From a virus: a stretch of 64,000 bases of DNA. The notes below the pieces were generated by a model. It made no database searches. It saw nothing but the letters and a program-made list of their open reading frames with translations, and was not told the DNA's origin. The first letter of the stretch is position 1. Every line of letters starts with the position of its first letter. The position numbers were made by a program, and so were the translations under genes. The DNA lies in IMG/VR virus record IMGVR_UViG_3300043395_000558, positions 1 to 64,000 of that record; one strand, given 5' to 3'. Below are positions 13,288-21,966 of the stretch, piece by piece.

Positions 13288-15894
13288 ATGGCTACCAACA
13301 TCGACAAGGCCTTATACCAAGCCCCTTCCAGCATGGAGGAGGACGCACTCGACGAGGAGCCGATCGAGATTGAGATCATTGACCCGGAAGCTGTGAACAT
13401 CCACGCGGACGGACTAGACATCTCCATCATGCCGGGCGAAGAGGACGAAGAGAGCTTCTCAGCAAACTTGGCCGAGACGATGGCCGAGGGCGCTATCGCC
13501 TCCCTGGCCGGAGACTTGTCAGCCGACATCGACCAGGACAAGCAGTCGCGCAAGGAGTGGGAGAAGTCGTACGTCGAGGGGTTGAAACTGTTGGGCCTCC
13601 AGTACGAGGAGCGCACGGAGCCGTGGCAAGGCGCGAGTGGCGTGTTCCACCCGATGATCACGGAAGCAATTGTCAGGTTCCAGTCAGAAAGCATAACGGA
13701 AACATTCCCCGCCCAAGGCCCGGTGCGGACCAAGATACTGGGTAAGGAGACGCCAGACAACAAGGCGGCTGCCAAGCGAGTTGAGGACGACCTGAACTAC
13801 GAGCTGACGGATGTCATGCAAGAGTTCCGCCCCGAGCATGAGCGCATGCTGTGGTCTCTTCCCGCTACCGGCTCAGCGTTCAAGAAAGTCTACTACGACC
13901 CGAACCTGGGACGTCAGGTGTCGATGTTTATCCCGGCAGAGGACATCATCCTGCCGTACGGCACGTCAGACCTAGACAACTGCTACCGGCTTACGCACGT
14001 CATGCGTAAGACCAAGAACGAGATCATCAAGCTCCAGCAAGCCGGGTTCTACCGCGACATTGAGCTACCGGACCCCACGCACAGTCAGGACGACATCAAG
14101 AAAGCCAAGGACAAAGAGACGGGCTTCAGCGACATCGACGACGATCGTTACGTGCTGCTGGAGTGCCATGTTGACTTGGTGCTGCCGGGGGATGAAGATG
14201 AGGACGGTGACGGCGAAGAGACGGGAATCGCGCTGCCATACGTAGTAACCCTTATCAAAGGATCGAACGATGTCTTGGCCATCCGACGCAACTGGCGAGA
14301 AGAGGACCCCCTCAAACTCAAGCGACAGCACTTCGTCCACTACCAATACATCCCCGGTTTCGGAGCCTACGGTTTCGGCCTCTTCCACCTCATCGGCGGG
14401 TTTGCCAAGTCTGCAACCTCCATCATGCGCCAGCTGGTGGATGCGGGTACCCTATCGAACCTGCCCGGGGGACTCAAAACCCGTGGGCTTCGGATTAAAG
14501 GTGATGACACGCCGATTGCCCCGGGGGAATGGCGGGATGTAGACATCAGCTCTGGGGCGCTGCGTGACAGCATCATGCCCCTGCCGTACAAGGAGCCAAG
14601 CGCTACCCTGTACAACCTGCTGACCACGATCGTCGACGAGGGTCGTCGCTTTGCCGCAACAGCCGACATGAAGGTGTCGGACATGTCCGCCCAGGCCCCA
14701 GTGGGTACAACGCTGGCCCTCTTGGAGCGGCAACTCAAAGTGATGACGGCGGTCCAGGCCCGCTTGCACTACAGCTTCAAGCAAGAATTGAAGCTGCTGG
14801 TCAAGATCATCGAGGACTACACCGACCCCGACTACGACTACCAGCCGGAAGAAGGCCGTCGCACGGCCCGCAAGGAAGACTACTCCAAGGTCGACATCAT
14901 TCCGGTGAGCGACCCCAACGCTGCGACGATGTCGCAAAGAGTCGTTCAATACCAAGCCGTCATCCAGATGGCGCAGATGGCGCCGGACATTTACGACTTG
15001 CCGCAGCTGCACCGCCGCATGCTGGAGGTGCTGGGTGTGAAGCACGCTGAGAAGCTCGTGCCCCTGCCGGATGACCAGAAGCCCCGCGACCCGGTGGCAG
15101 AGAACATGGCTGTCTTGAAAGGCGAGCCGGTCAAGGCGTTCATGTACCAGGACCACGAGGCGCACATCAAGGTACACATGGCCGCGATGCAGGACCCGCT
15201 GATCATGCAGTTGATTGGCCAGAACCCCCGCGCCCCGCAGATGCAAGCAGCGATGCAAGCGCACATTGCCGAGCACGTTGGGTTTGGCTATCGCCAGAAG
15301 ATCGAGCAGCAGCTTGGTATGCCCTTGCCCCCGGAGGACGAGAAGTTGCCGCCCGAGGTCGAGACGGCTCTGTCTGGCATGATGGCCCAGGCAGCACAGC
15401 AGGTATTGCAGCAGAACCAGGCGCAGGCGCAACAGCAGCAAGCCCAGCAGCAGGCCCAGGACCCGGTGCTCCAGCTTCAAAAACAAGAAATAGCTATTCG
15501 CCAGAAGGAAGCCGACATCAAGCAGCAGAAGGTTGTGCAGGACGGCCAGATTGCGCAGAAGAAGCTCCAGCAGGAAGCAGCCAAGTCTTTGGCACAGATT
15601 CAGTTGGAGAAGCAGCGCACCGCCGCGCAGCTGCTGCAACGCCAGAACATCGACAGCCGTCGCCTAAATGTGGACGCGACCAAAGCGGCCATCGACGCGC
15701 GTCGAGACACCGGGCGGTTCGATGCCGAGGCCGCACGCATGGAGCAGGAGATGGCTGCACGCAGCCACGCACAGGATCTGGAGCATCGCCAAGCGGCGCA
15801 TGACCAGAAGTTGCGTCACCAAGAGTCCCAGGCGCGAGCCCGGGCCAAGATGATGCGTGAACAAGCCCAAACCAAGGAGAAGCCAACTAAATGA
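13288..15894 (+). CDS. Portal protein
   Basis: 868 residues. The N-terminal 110 residues are acidic. The core includes RTEPWQGASGVFHPMI and FRPEHERMLWSLPATGSAF, typical of portals of podovirus-like phages that form the dodecameric DNA channel at the head vertex. Residues about 690-868 are a long Gln/Ala/Lys-rich coiled coil (QQVLQQNQAQAQQQQAQQQA), a barrel extension. Position behind terminase and before scaffold and capsid supports the call. Stop overlaps the next ATG (ATGA). Confidence 0.9.
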   Translation: MATNIDKALYQAPSSMEEDALDEEPIEIEIIDPEAVNIHADGLDISIMPGEEDEESFSANLAETMAEGAIASLAGDLSADIDQDKQSRKEWEKSYVEGLKLLGLQYEERTEPWQGASGVFHPMITEAIVRFQSESITETFPAQGPVRTKILGKETPDNKAAAKRVEDDLNYELTDVMQEFRPEHERMLWSLPATGSAFKKVYYDPNLGRQVSMFIPAEDIILPYGTSDLDNCYRLTHVMRKTKNEIIKLQQAGFYRDIELPDPTHSQDDIKKAKDKETGFSDIDDDRYVLLECHVDLVLPGDEDEDGDGEETGIALPYVVTLIKGSNDVLAIRRNWREEDPLKLKRQHFVHYQYIPGFGAYGFGLFHLIGGFAKSATSIMRQLVDAGTLSNLPGGLKTRGLRIKGDDTPIAPGEWRDVDISSGALRDSIMPLPYKEPSATLYNLLTTIVDEGRRFAATADMKVSDMSAQAPVGTTLALLERQLKVMTAVQARLHYSFKQELKLLVKIIEDYTDPDYDYQPEEGRRTARKEDYSKVDIIPVSDPNAATMSQRVVQYQAVIQMAQMAPDIYDLPQLHRRMLEVLGVKHAEKLVPLPDDQKPRDPVAENMAVLKGEPVKAFMYQDHEAHIKVHMAAMQDPLIMQLIGQNPRAPQMQAAMQAHIAEHVGFGYRQKIEQQLGMPLPPEDEKLPPEVETALSGMMAQAAQQVLQQNQAQAQQQQAQQQAQDPVLQLQKQEIAIRQKEADIKQQKVVQDGQIAQKKLQQEAAKSLAQIQLEKQRTAAQLLQRQNIDSRRLNVDATKAAIDARRDTGRFDAEAARMEQEMAARSHAQDLEHRQAAHDQKLRHQESQARARAKMMREQAQTKEKPTK

Positions 15895-16085
15895 TCCAAG
15901 ACTTCGCACGCGTATTGCGCGAACAAATACGCAGCGACCTGAACAACTACGCGGACGACTTGGCGGGTGGTTCATGTCAATCTTTTGAGCAGTATCAAAA
16001 ACTCTGCGGCGTCATCCAGGGTCTGGCGATGGCAGAGCGTTACATCATTGACCTTGCAGAGAAAGTCGAAAAAGCAGATGAGTGA
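15891..16085 (+). CDS. Hypothetical small protein (64 aa)
   Basis: Starts inside the portal stop codon (ATGA), so it is probably translated by re-initiation. Helical sequence (MIQDFARVLREQIRSDLNNYADDL...AERYIIDLAEKVEK). Likely a small head-assembly accessory protein by position; no family recognised. Confidence 0.75.
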   Translation: MIQDFARVLREQIRSDLNNYADDLAGGSCQSFEQYQKLCGVIQGLAMAERYIIDLAEKVEKADE

Positions 16086-16512
16086 AATCCTCTTGCCCCC
16101 GGGCATTCAGTTGCCCAAGCACATCCAGCCCGTAGACCAACCGGACGAAGGCGCGGATGATGACACCAAGGCGTCAGCCTTGCCAATCCCAGCTGGCCAC
16201 AAGCTGCTGTGTATCGTGCCCGAGGTCGATGAAAAGATCGCTGGTACGAGTCTCGACCTGGTTCGAGACGCTGCGACCATACGTCAAGAAGAACACGCCA
16301 CCACGGTGTTGTTTGTTTTGCGCATGGGCGCGTCTGCCTACAAAGACCCGGAACGGTTCCCCACCGGCCCCTGGTGTAAAGAGGGAGACTTCATTCTTGT
16401 TCGTACCTATACCGGTACGCGTTTCAAGATCTTTGGCAAAGAGTTCCGCGTGATCAATGACGATCAGGTGGAATGTGTTGTGCAAGATCCTCGTGGGATC
16501 ACCCGCGCTTAA
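16078..16512 (+). CDS. GroES-like co-chaperonin domain protein
   Basis: 144 residues. The ATG at 16078 overlaps the end of the upstream gene. After a polar N-terminus, residues about 38-144 follow the GroES beta-barrel pattern: HKLLCIVPEVDEKI, TVLFVLRMGASAYKDPERFP, PWCKEGDFILVRTYTGTRFK, EFRVINDDQVECVV. GroES caps the GroEL folding chamber; phage versions help fold the capsid protein. Position just before scaffold and capsid fits that. No mobile-loop IVL motif stands out, so binding to host GroEL is not certain. Confidence 0.75.
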   Translation: MSEILLPPGIQLPKHIQPVDQPDEGADDDTKASALPIPAGHKLLCIVPEVDEKIAGTSLDLVRDAATIRQEEHATTVLFVLRMGASAYKDPERFPTGPWCKEGDFILVRTYTGTRFKIFGKEFRVINDDQVECVVQDPRGITRA

Positions 16513-16523
16513 AGGAGTGTTAG

Positions 16524-17495
16524 ATGCCTGACGCATACAAGTTTCCAGACGAACTGGAAGAAGAAAATCAGCAGTCCGCCCCGGCGGATGACGTCGAGAT
16601 CACCGTCGCCGGAGATGACGTTGAGATCGAGATCGTAGACGACACCCCTGAAAAGGATCGTGGCCGTCGTCCTCTGGACCGCGAAGTTGCGGACCCCACG
16701 GACGATGAGATTGAGTCGTATACCCAGGGTGCGCAGAAACGCATCAAGGAACTGACCCACGCCCGCCACGACGAGCGCCGAGCCAAGGAAGCCCTGGCTC
16801 GTGAGAAAGAGGAGCTTGAGCGTCTTGCTCAGCACATGATCGAGGAGAACAAACGCCTCAAGGCGTACGTGGACTCCGGTACCCAGCAGTACATGACCAT
16901 GGCCAACCAGGCGGCGGAAGCCAAGTTGGAAAAAGCCAGGCGTGACCTGAAAGCTGCACAGGAAGCCTTTGACGCTGACGCCATCGTTGCCGCCCAGGAA
17001 GCCCTGGCCGAGGCCACGTGGGAAGTAAAGAGTGCAAAAAATTTCAAAGCACCCCCTTTACAGCGCGAAGAACCTGTAGTACAAACTACTCCATCGCAAC
17101 CCCAACGGGTTCAAGCCGACGAAAAGACCCTGCGCTGGCAGGCAAAAAACCAGTGGTTCGGCGCCCAGGGATTCGAGGAAATCACCAGCTACGCACTAGG
17201 GCTGCATCAAAAGCTAGTCAACAACGGGGTAGACCCCCGCTCCGATGAGTATTTCGAGCAAATTGACGCTCGCGTGAAGTCAACGTTCCCCGAGGTTTTC
17301 GGTGGTAAAAGAGACGAGCCGTCCCGTACGGTTGAGACTTCGGCAAGGAAACCTGCCGCAGTGGTCGCACCCGCGACTCGCACAACTGGAGCGAAGAAAG
17401 TACAACTAACGCCGTCACAAGCTGCGTTAATCAAAAAGTACAACCTGGACCCCAAGAAGTATGTGGCTGAAGTTCTAAAACTGGAGAATCAATAA
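16524..17495 (+). CDS. Scaffolding protein
   Basis: 323 residues, acidic N-terminus (DDVEITVAGDDVEIEIVDD), a long charged coiled coil at about 75-175, and a basic C-terminal end (ATRTTGAKKVQLTPSQAAL). Length, composition and position two genes before the major capsid protein match assembly scaffolds of T7- and P22-like phages, which shape the procapsid and then leave. Ribosome site AAAGGAGTGTTAG. Confidence 0.8.
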   Translation: MPDAYKFPDELEEENQQSAPADDVEITVAGDDVEIEIVDDTPEKDRGRRPLDREVADPTDDEIESYTQGAQKRIKELTHARHDERRAKEALAREKEELERLAQHMIEENKRLKAYVDSGTQQYMTMANQAAEAKLEKARRDLKAAQEAFDADAIVAAQEALAEATWEVKSAKNFKAPPLQREEPVVQTTPSQPQRVQADEKTLRWQAKNQWFGAQGFEEITSYALGLHQKLVNNGVDPRSDEYFEQIDARVKSTFPEVFGGKRDEPSRTVETSARKPAAVVAPATRTTGAKKVQLTPSQAALIKKYNLDPKKYVAEVLKLENQ

Positions 17496-17947
17496 TGGCT
17501 GAAAACCGTACCCCTCGTGACCTGGAGTCACGCGCAAAAACCGCTCGGGCTGTATACGTACCGCCCACAAACTTGCCCGATCCGACCCCCGAACCTGGGT
17601 ATTTGTATCGCTGGGTAGCGACACACATCCTGGGCCAGGCGGAACACACCAACGTGAGTCGTAAGATGCGCGAAGGGTGGGAGCCGGTGAAGGCAGTTGA
17701 TCATCCTGAACTTATGCTGCTCGGTAACGAAAAGACCGGAAACGTGGAAATTGGAGGCCTCATGCTCTGCAAGATGCCGATCGAACAAGCCCGTGCCCGC
17801 GATGAGTACTACTCCAAGCAAGCGCAAGATCAGATGAACTCAGTGGACAACCACTTCATGCGAAACAATGACCCGCGCATGCCTCTGTTCTCGGACCGCA
17901 AGTCCTCGTCCAGTCGCGGAAACGGGTTTGGTTCTGGTTCTAAATAA
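17495..17947 (+). CDS. Conserved virion-region protein (150 aa)
   Basis: Overlaps the scaffold stop as TAATG. Soluble, Pro-rich N-terminus (VYVPPTNLPDPTPEPGYLYRWVA) and Ser/Gly-rich flexible end. Placed between scaffold and decoration/capsid genes, so a head-assembly or minor capsid role is likely. No catalytic motif seen. Confidence 0.75.
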   Translation: MAENRTPRDLESRAKTARAVYVPPTNLPDPTPEPGYLYRWVATHILGQAEHTNVSRKMREGWEPVKAVDHPELMLLGNEKTGNVEIGGLMLCKMPIEQARARDEYYSKQAQDQMNSVDNHFMRNNDPRMPLFSDRKSSSSRGNGFGSGSK

Positions 17948-17961
17948 CAGGAGTTTTTAAC

Positions 17962-18561
17962 ATGGCTTATCCCTCAGTAGCCGCTCCGTACGGCTTCAAG
18001 CCAATTAACCGTCTAGACGGTATGCCCTATGCTGGCGCAACTCGGAAACTTCCGATCGCCAACACTGCTGGCGCCATCTACTTCGGTGACTTGGTTTCGA
18101 TTACGGCTGGCGGTACCGTTGCTCAGTTCGCAGGCACCACCACGGGTTCTCCCGCCGGTGTGTTCATGGGCTGTTCATACACCAACCCCACGACCAAGCA
18201 GCCCACCTGGGCTCAATACTGGCCCGCAAACACGGCTATCACCGACGCGCAGGCTATTATTGTTGATGACCCCTATGCAGCCTTCCAGGTTGTTGTGACT
18301 ACCGCTGGTAGCGCGGTCAACTACGCTTATGCCGACTCTGTCGGTTCCAACATGTCTATCATCATCGGGACTGGTAATACCACCACCGGTGACTCTGGCA
18401 TGTCCGTTTTGGCTGGTAGCCAAGACACCACCAGCACCCTGCCCATCCGTGTTATTGACGTCGTTCCGGCCTCGTCTTACACGACCGGCGGTAACGTTGT
18501 GTACCCCGAGATTATCGTCAAGATCAATCTCCATCAGTACAACAACACCACTGGCGTCTGA
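17962..18561 (+). CDS. Putative head decoration protein
   Basis: 199 residues, Ala/Thr/Gly-rich beta protein without charged clusters, starting MAYPSVAAPYGFKPINR. The pattern of short beta strands (GDLVSITAGGTVAQFAGTTT, IVVDD-type turns) and the place directly before the major capsid gene suggest a capsid-decorating or stabilising protein. Ribosome site CAGGAGTTTTTAAC. Confidence 0.65.
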   Translation: MAYPSVAAPYGFKPINRLDGMPYAGATRKLPIANTAGAIYFGDLVSITAGGTVAQFAGTTTGSPAGVFMGCSYTNPTTKQPTWAQYWPANTAITDAQAIIVDDPYAAFQVVVTTAGSAVNYAYADSVGSNMSIIIGTGNTTTGDSGMSVLAGSQDTTSTLPIRVIDVVPASSYTTGGNVVYPEIIVKINLHQYNNTTGV

Positions 18562-18577
18562 TAAGGAGTAACACAAA

Positions 18578-19507
18578 ATGGCTATTTCACGCGCACAACT
18601 GCTCAAGGAACTGCTCCCCGGCCTGAACGCTCTGTTCGGCATGGAGTACGCCCGTTACGGCGAAGAGCACAAGGAAATCTACGAGACCGAGAAGTCGGAG
18701 CGTAGCTTTGAAGAAGAAACCAAGCTGGCTGGCTTCAGTGCAGCGCCGGTGAAGAACGAAGGTTCTGCCATTGCTTATGACAATGCGCAGGAAGCGTTCA
18801 CCGCCCGCTACACCCACGAGACCATCGCCTTGGGCTTCTCGATCACCGAAGAGGCGATCGAAGACAACCTGTACGACAGCCTGTCTGCTCGTTACACCAA
18901 GGCCCTGGCCCGCGCCATGTCCTACACCAAGCAGGTGAAAGCCGCCTCCGTTATCAACAACGGTTTCAGCGGTTCGTACCTGGGCGGTGACGGCGTGTCG
19001 CTGTTCGGTGTTAGCGCTGGCGGCAGCCGCGTGGGTCACCCCCTGGTTAACGGTGGTGTGAACTACAACAGCCCGACCGTGGCCGTTGACCTGAACGAGA
19101 CCTCCTTGGAAAACGCTGTGATCCAGATCGCTGCGTGGACCGATGAACGTGGTCTGCTGATCGCTGCCAAGCCGCGTAAGATGGTTGTTCCCCCGGCACT
19201 GATGTTCGTTGCCAAGCGTCTGCTTGACACCGAGCTGCGTGTTGGTACGAACGACAACGACATCAACGCGCTGAAGCAGATGGGTGCTGTGCCGGAAGGT
19301 TACACCGTCAACCACTTCTTGACCGATAGCAACGCTTGGTTCCTGTTGACCGACGTGCCCAACGGCATGAAGCACTTCGAGCGTATGCCCCTGGCTAACT
19401 CGATGGACGGCGACTTTGACACTGGCAACGTCCGCTACAAGGCCCGCGAGCGTTATTCGTTCGGCTGGTCTGATCCCCTGGGAATTTGGGGCTCTGCCGG
19501 AGCGTAA
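18578..19507 (+). CDS. Major capsid protein
   Basis: 309 residues, HK97-fold type by pattern: N-arm (MAISRAQLLKELLPGLNALFG), extended loop region (EEETKLAGFSAAPVKNEGSAIAYD written in part), spine helix near 100-130, and a C-terminal RYSFGWSDPLGIWGSAGA end, as in Mu gpT-like capsids. Codon use is biased to a narrow set of preferred codons, fitting high expression. Followed at once by a TTCG hairpin and a strong terminator. Ribosome site ATAAGGAGTAACACAAA. Confidence 0.9.
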   Translation: MAISRAQLLKELLPGLNALFGMEYARYGEEHKEIYETEKSERSFEEETKLAGFSAAPVKNEGSAIAYDNAQEAFTARYTHETIALGFSITEEAIEDNLYDSLSARYTKALARAMSYTKQVKAASVINNGFSGSYLGGDGVSLFGVSAGGSRVGHPLVNGGVNYNSPTVAVDLNETSLENAVIQIAAWTDERGLLIAAKPRKMVVPPALMFVAKRLLDTELRVGTNDNDINALKQMGAVPEGYTVNHFLTDSNAWFLLTDVPNGMKHFERMPLANSMDGDFDTGNVRYKARERYSFGWSDPLGIWGSAGA

Positions 19508-19508
19508 T

Positions 19509-19524
19509 AAATCCTTCGGGATTT
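19509..19524 (+). other. TTCG-tetraloop hairpin after the capsid gene
   Basis: AAATCC-TTCG-GGATTT, a six-base stem overlapping the second stop codon. Probably an mRNA 3' stabiliser or first part of the double terminator. Confidence 0.6.
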
Positions 19525-19529
19525 ATGAG

Positions 19530-19558
19530 AAGGGGGCCTTGTGCCCCCTTTTCTTTTG
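19530..19558 (+). terminator. Rho-independent terminator after the capsid gene
   Basis: AAGGGGGC and GCCCCCTT form an eight-base stem with a five-base CTTGT loop, followed by TTCTTTT. It limits read-through so that head genes up to the capsid can be made in excess over tail genes. Confidence 0.85.
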
Positions 19559-19587
19559 ATGTATATTGCGACAAACCAGGGTTCCTG

Positions 19588-19630
19588 GTGCATCAAACTG
19601 ACCTGGCAGACGACGTACCGATTGATGCAC
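19588..19630. promoter_or_regulatory. Perfect 9-base inverted repeat before the next operon
   Basis: GTGCATCAA (19588-19596) and TTGATGCAC (19622-19630) flank 25 bases in the 150-base gap between the capsid terminator and the next gene. A small ACCAGG-GTT-CCTGGT hairpin lies just before. Either an operator or a 5' leader structure. Confidence 0.45.
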
Positions 19631-19657
19631 TGATCTTGTACGTAAGGACAATTTATC

Positions 19658-20113
19658 ATGGCACTCTCTACCACCCAGAGTATTTGGCGTTCGGGCGGCG
19701 GCGACCAGACACGTACCGCATATTGCGGTTCCGGCGTCATGGCTGCCTCTTTCTACATTGCTGACGCCTCTCCCGCTGTTGCTGGCACTAACGTGACGGT
19801 CTCTAACGGCGGCCCTGCTCTCATTCTTCCCGCTGGCGCAGTTGTTTTGTCTGTCTCCATCAATGATGGCGGCACGGGCACGTTTGACCTGGGCGCAACG
19901 GGTTACACCTCTGGCACCGCTGACAACAACTACATCGCTTCTGGCCTGGCCGCTACGGTTGGCACCACCAGCGTTGGTTCTGTTGTGACCGGTACCCCCT
20001 TGACCGAGATGTCTTACGTTACCGTGACGGACAATAGCTCTGGCGCAGGCACTGTCGGCGGCTATATCACGTATTTCGTTGTCGATCCTCTGCTCGGCCA
20101 GCAAAACGTCTGA
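19658..20113 (+). CDS. Hypothetical virion beta protein (151 aa)
   Basis: First gene after the capsid terminator. Gly/Thr/Val-rich, almost no charge, with repeating beta strands (VVLSVSINDGGTGTFDLGATG), as in small head or neck decoration proteins. Ribosome site TAAGGACAATTTATC. Structural role inferred from composition and position. Confidence 0.7.
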   Translation: MALSTTQSIWRSGGGDQTRTAYCGSGVMAASFYIADASPAVAGTNVTVSNGGPALILPAGAVVLSVSINDGGTGTFDLGATGYTSGTADNNYIASGLAATVGTTSVGSVVTGTPLTEMSYVTVTDNSSGAGTVGGYITYFVVDPLLGQQNV

Positions 20114-20125
20114 TAGGAGCACCCC

Positions 20126-20407
20126 ATGGTGATGCAAACCGATGTCAGTAGTGCGACTGCCACAGGCACGACCACTATAGTCAGCCAGGGTACCCGTATT
20201 AAGGGTATTCTGTTGACCACGACGACAACGCCCGGGACCGTCACCTTTCGGGATGGCGGCGCAAGCGGTACGACCAAAATGACCCTCAATACCCCCGGCG
20301 TGGCAGAGATGTTCAACGCTTTGCTCCCGGCGGAGGGGGTTTTGTTTCGTACCGACGTTCATGTGACTATCGCGGACGTGGCTTCCGTCACGATTTTTTA
20401 TGGCTAA
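20126..20407 (+). CDS. Hypothetical virion beta protein (93 aa)
   Basis: Ribosome site ATAGGAGCACCCC. Thr/Val-rich beta sequence with TVTFRDGGASGTTKMTLNTP, a pattern found in small structural proteins of aquatic phages. Ends with a short overlap into the next gene. Exact role unknown. Confidence 0.7.
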   Translation: MVMQTDVSSATATGTTTIVSQGTRIKGILLTTTTTPGTVTFRDGGASGTTKMTLNTPGVAEMFNALLPAEGVLFRTDVHVTIADVASVTIFYG

Positions 20408-20645
20408 ATCCCCAGCATGGCAACGCAAGGAAGGCAAGAACCCCAACGGCGGCCTGAACGCCAAGGGGCGAGCCTCTGCCAAAAAGCAAGGCATGAACTT
20501 GAAACCTCCCCAGCCGGAAGGCGGCTCACGCCGCGACTCTTTCTGCGCAAGGATGAGTGGGATGAAAAAGAAGCTGACCTCCGCCAAGACAGCGAAAGAT
20601 CCGAACAGCCGTATCAACAAGAGCCTTCGGGCCTGGAACTGCTGA
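20400..20645 (+). CDS. Small basic protein, probably DUF6321
   Basis: 81 residues, very rich in Lys and Gly. The segments AKSPAWQRKEGKNP, GGLNAKGRASAKKQGMN and RRDSFCARMSGMKKKLTSAK match what I recall of DUF6321, a family of short phage proteins of unknown function. Start overlaps the preceding stop by eight bases. One of a run of short basic proteins. Confidence 0.8.
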   Translation: MAKSPAWQRKEGKNPNGGLNAKGRASAKKQGMNLKPPQPEGGSRRDSFCARMSGMKKKLTSAKTAKDPNSRINKSLRAWNC

Positions 20646-20646
20646 A

Positions 20647-20895
20647 ATGGAGATGATGCTGTGGAACGTCTTGCTGACTACATTCATCGGGTTACTAAGT
20701 TGGAATCTGAGGGAGAAGTCAGCAGAGCTGGTACGAATCACGATCCTGTTAAACAGGACGCGGGAGGAGATCGCTCGGGACAACGTGACACAGGCGGAGA
20801 TCGACAAGATTGTGGCGCACATCGACAGCCGGTTCGACAAGTTGAACGACAAGATTGACCTGTTTATCCGGGAGCAAAGAAGTGCCCTCAACTAG
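20647..20895 (+). CDS. Single-span membrane protein with coiled coil
   Basis: 82 residues: hydrophobic anchor at about 5-20 (WNVLLTTFIGLLSWNL) followed by a charged coiled coil (DNVTQAEIDKIVAHIDSRFDKLNDKIDLFIREQ). Topology resembles small membrane-anchored phage proteins such as inner spanins, but the location among head genes argues for an unknown role. Starts one base after the preceding stop. Confidence 0.65.
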   Translation: MEMMLWNVLLTTFIGLLSWNLREKSAELVRITILLNRTREEIARDNVTQAEIDKIVAHIDSRFDKLNDKIDLFIREQRSALN

Positions 20896-21277
20896 TCGTA
20901 AACAGCACAACTTCATGGAAGCCGTGGCGCACAGCCCGGCTTTTGCGAAGAAGGCAGGAGTCCCGCAGTCTGTGGGCAAAGAGTTCGCTGCGGCGGACAA
21001 AGGTAAGAAGTTTGGCACCGGAGGCCGGGCCGCAACACAAGCTATCAACAAGCCGAAAACCGATCACGGGAAGTCGGCACTTTTCTCAGAAGGTGGTTAT
21101 ATGAAAAAGATGTCTTCCGGTGGTATCACTGACAAAAAGATGGGCAAGGTCAAGACCGCAGCCCCCAGCCGTGACGGTATGGCCGTCAAGGGCAAGACCA
21201 AGGGCAAGCAGGTCGTCATGAGCGGGAGCAAGCCGCTGGGCATGAACAAGGGTGGCTACGCAAAAGGCAAGTGCTGA
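20882..21277 (+). CDS. Basic protein, PSTSRKQHNFMEAV family
   Basis: 131 residues from a GTG with GGGAGCAAAGAA in front, overlapping the upstream gene by 14 bases. The N-terminus (PSTSRKQHNFMEAVAHSPAF, then AKKAGVPQSVGKEF) is a common signature in phage genomes. The rest is Lys/Gly-rich and flexible (MKKMSSGGITDKKMGKVKTA). Possibly a DNA-condensing virion protein; function not known. Confidence 0.75.
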   Translation: MPSTSRKQHNFMEAVAHSPAFAKKAGVPQSVGKEFAAADKGKKFGTGGRAATQAINKPKTDHGKSALFSEGGYMKKMSSGGITDKKMGKVKTAAPSRDGMAVKGKTKGKQVVMSGSKPLGMNKGGYAKGKC

Positions 21278-21278
21278 A

Positions 21279-21554
21279 ATGATGGCCTCCCGTGGGATGG
21301 GGGCCATCGCTCCCTCCAAGATGCCCAAGGGCGTGCGTAAAGCACGTCGAGATGACACCGACTTCACGCAGTATGCGGAGGGCGGCAAAGTCAATGCTGC
21401 GGGCAACTACACGAAGCCAGGCTTGCGCAAGCGCATTGTGTCGCAGGTAAAAGCTGCGGCAACCCACGGTACCAAGGCGGGTCAGTGGTCTGCGCGTAAG
21501 GCGCAGCTGGTGGCCAAGAAGTACAAGGAAGCTGGTGGCGGGTACAAGGACTGA
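21279..21554 (+). CDS. Small basic protein (91 aa)
   Basis: Begins MMASRGMGAIAPSKMPKG and ends with GQWSARKAQLVAKKYKEAG, a module seen in short proteins of phages and other large DNA viruses (similar to DUF5872-type sequences, from memory). Lys/Arg-rich throughout. No clear ribosome site; it starts two bases after the preceding stop, so coupling is likely. Confidence 0.75.
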   Translation: MMASRGMGAIAPSKMPKGVRKARRDDTDFTQYAEGGKVNAAGNYTKPGLRKRIVSQVKAAATHGTKAGQWSARKAQLVAKKYKEAGGGYKD

Positions 21555-21555
21555 G

Positions 21556-21789
21556 ATGAAAGCACCGCAGAAATCCCTAAAGGATTGGGGCGACCAGAAG
21601 TGGCGCACCAAGTCCGGCAAACCGTCTTCCAAGACGGGGGAGCGGTACTTGCCTGAAAAGGCCATCAAAGCCCTGAGCCCTGCGGAGTACGCAGCCACCA
21701 CCAAAGCGAAACGTGCAGGCAAGGCGGCGGGCAAACAGTTTGTTGCGCAGCCAAAATCAATTGCCAAGAAAACAGCGGGGTTCCGGTAA
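21556..21789 (+). CDS. Small basic protein (77 aa)
   Basis: Starts just after the preceding stop. MKAPQKSLKDWGDQKWRTK, then GERYLPEKAIKALSPAEYA, then a Lys/Ala-rich end. The conserved W...WRTKSGKPS...ERYLP pattern recurs in aquatic phages; function unknown. Ends in a TAATG overlap with the next gene. Confidence 0.75.
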   Translation: MKAPQKSLKDWGDQKWRTKSGKPSSKTGERYLPEKAIKALSPAEYAATTKAKRAGKAAGKQFVAQPKSIAKKTAGFR

Positions 21790-21965
21790 TGGCCACAAAG
21801 AACTGGATCGCAGGCGCGATCAAAAAGCCCGGGGCCTTGCGCTCCGCGCTGGGTGCCAAGAAGGGTGAGCCAATCCCCGCCAAGAAACTGGCGGCTGCGG
21901 CCAAGAAGCCCGGCAAGATGGGCCAACGCGCTCGTTTGGCGCAGACACTGAAGAAAATGAAGTGA
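21789..21965 (+). CDS. Small basic protein (58 aa)
   Basis: Frame starts in the TAATG of the gene before and ends two bases before the next ATG. Sequence begins MATKNWIAGAIKKPGALR and ends AKKPGKMGQRARLAQTLKKM, a signature of tiny Lys-rich phage proteins. Role unknown; nucleic-acid binding is likely from composition. Confidence 0.75.
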   Translation: MATKNWIAGAIKKPGALRSALGAKKGEPIPAKKLAAAAKKPGKMGQRARLAQTLKKMK

Positions 21966-21966
21966 T

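Noticed and set aside
14452-15639. Minus-strand frame of 395 codons opposite the portal gene
   Set aside because: Low-complexity Leu/His-rich product lying antisense to the portal coiled coil; a codon-bias shadow.
19523-20620. Minus-strand frame of 365 codons opposite the genes after the capsid
   Set aside because: Antisense to several real genes with ribosome sites and to a terminator; composition is not protein-like.
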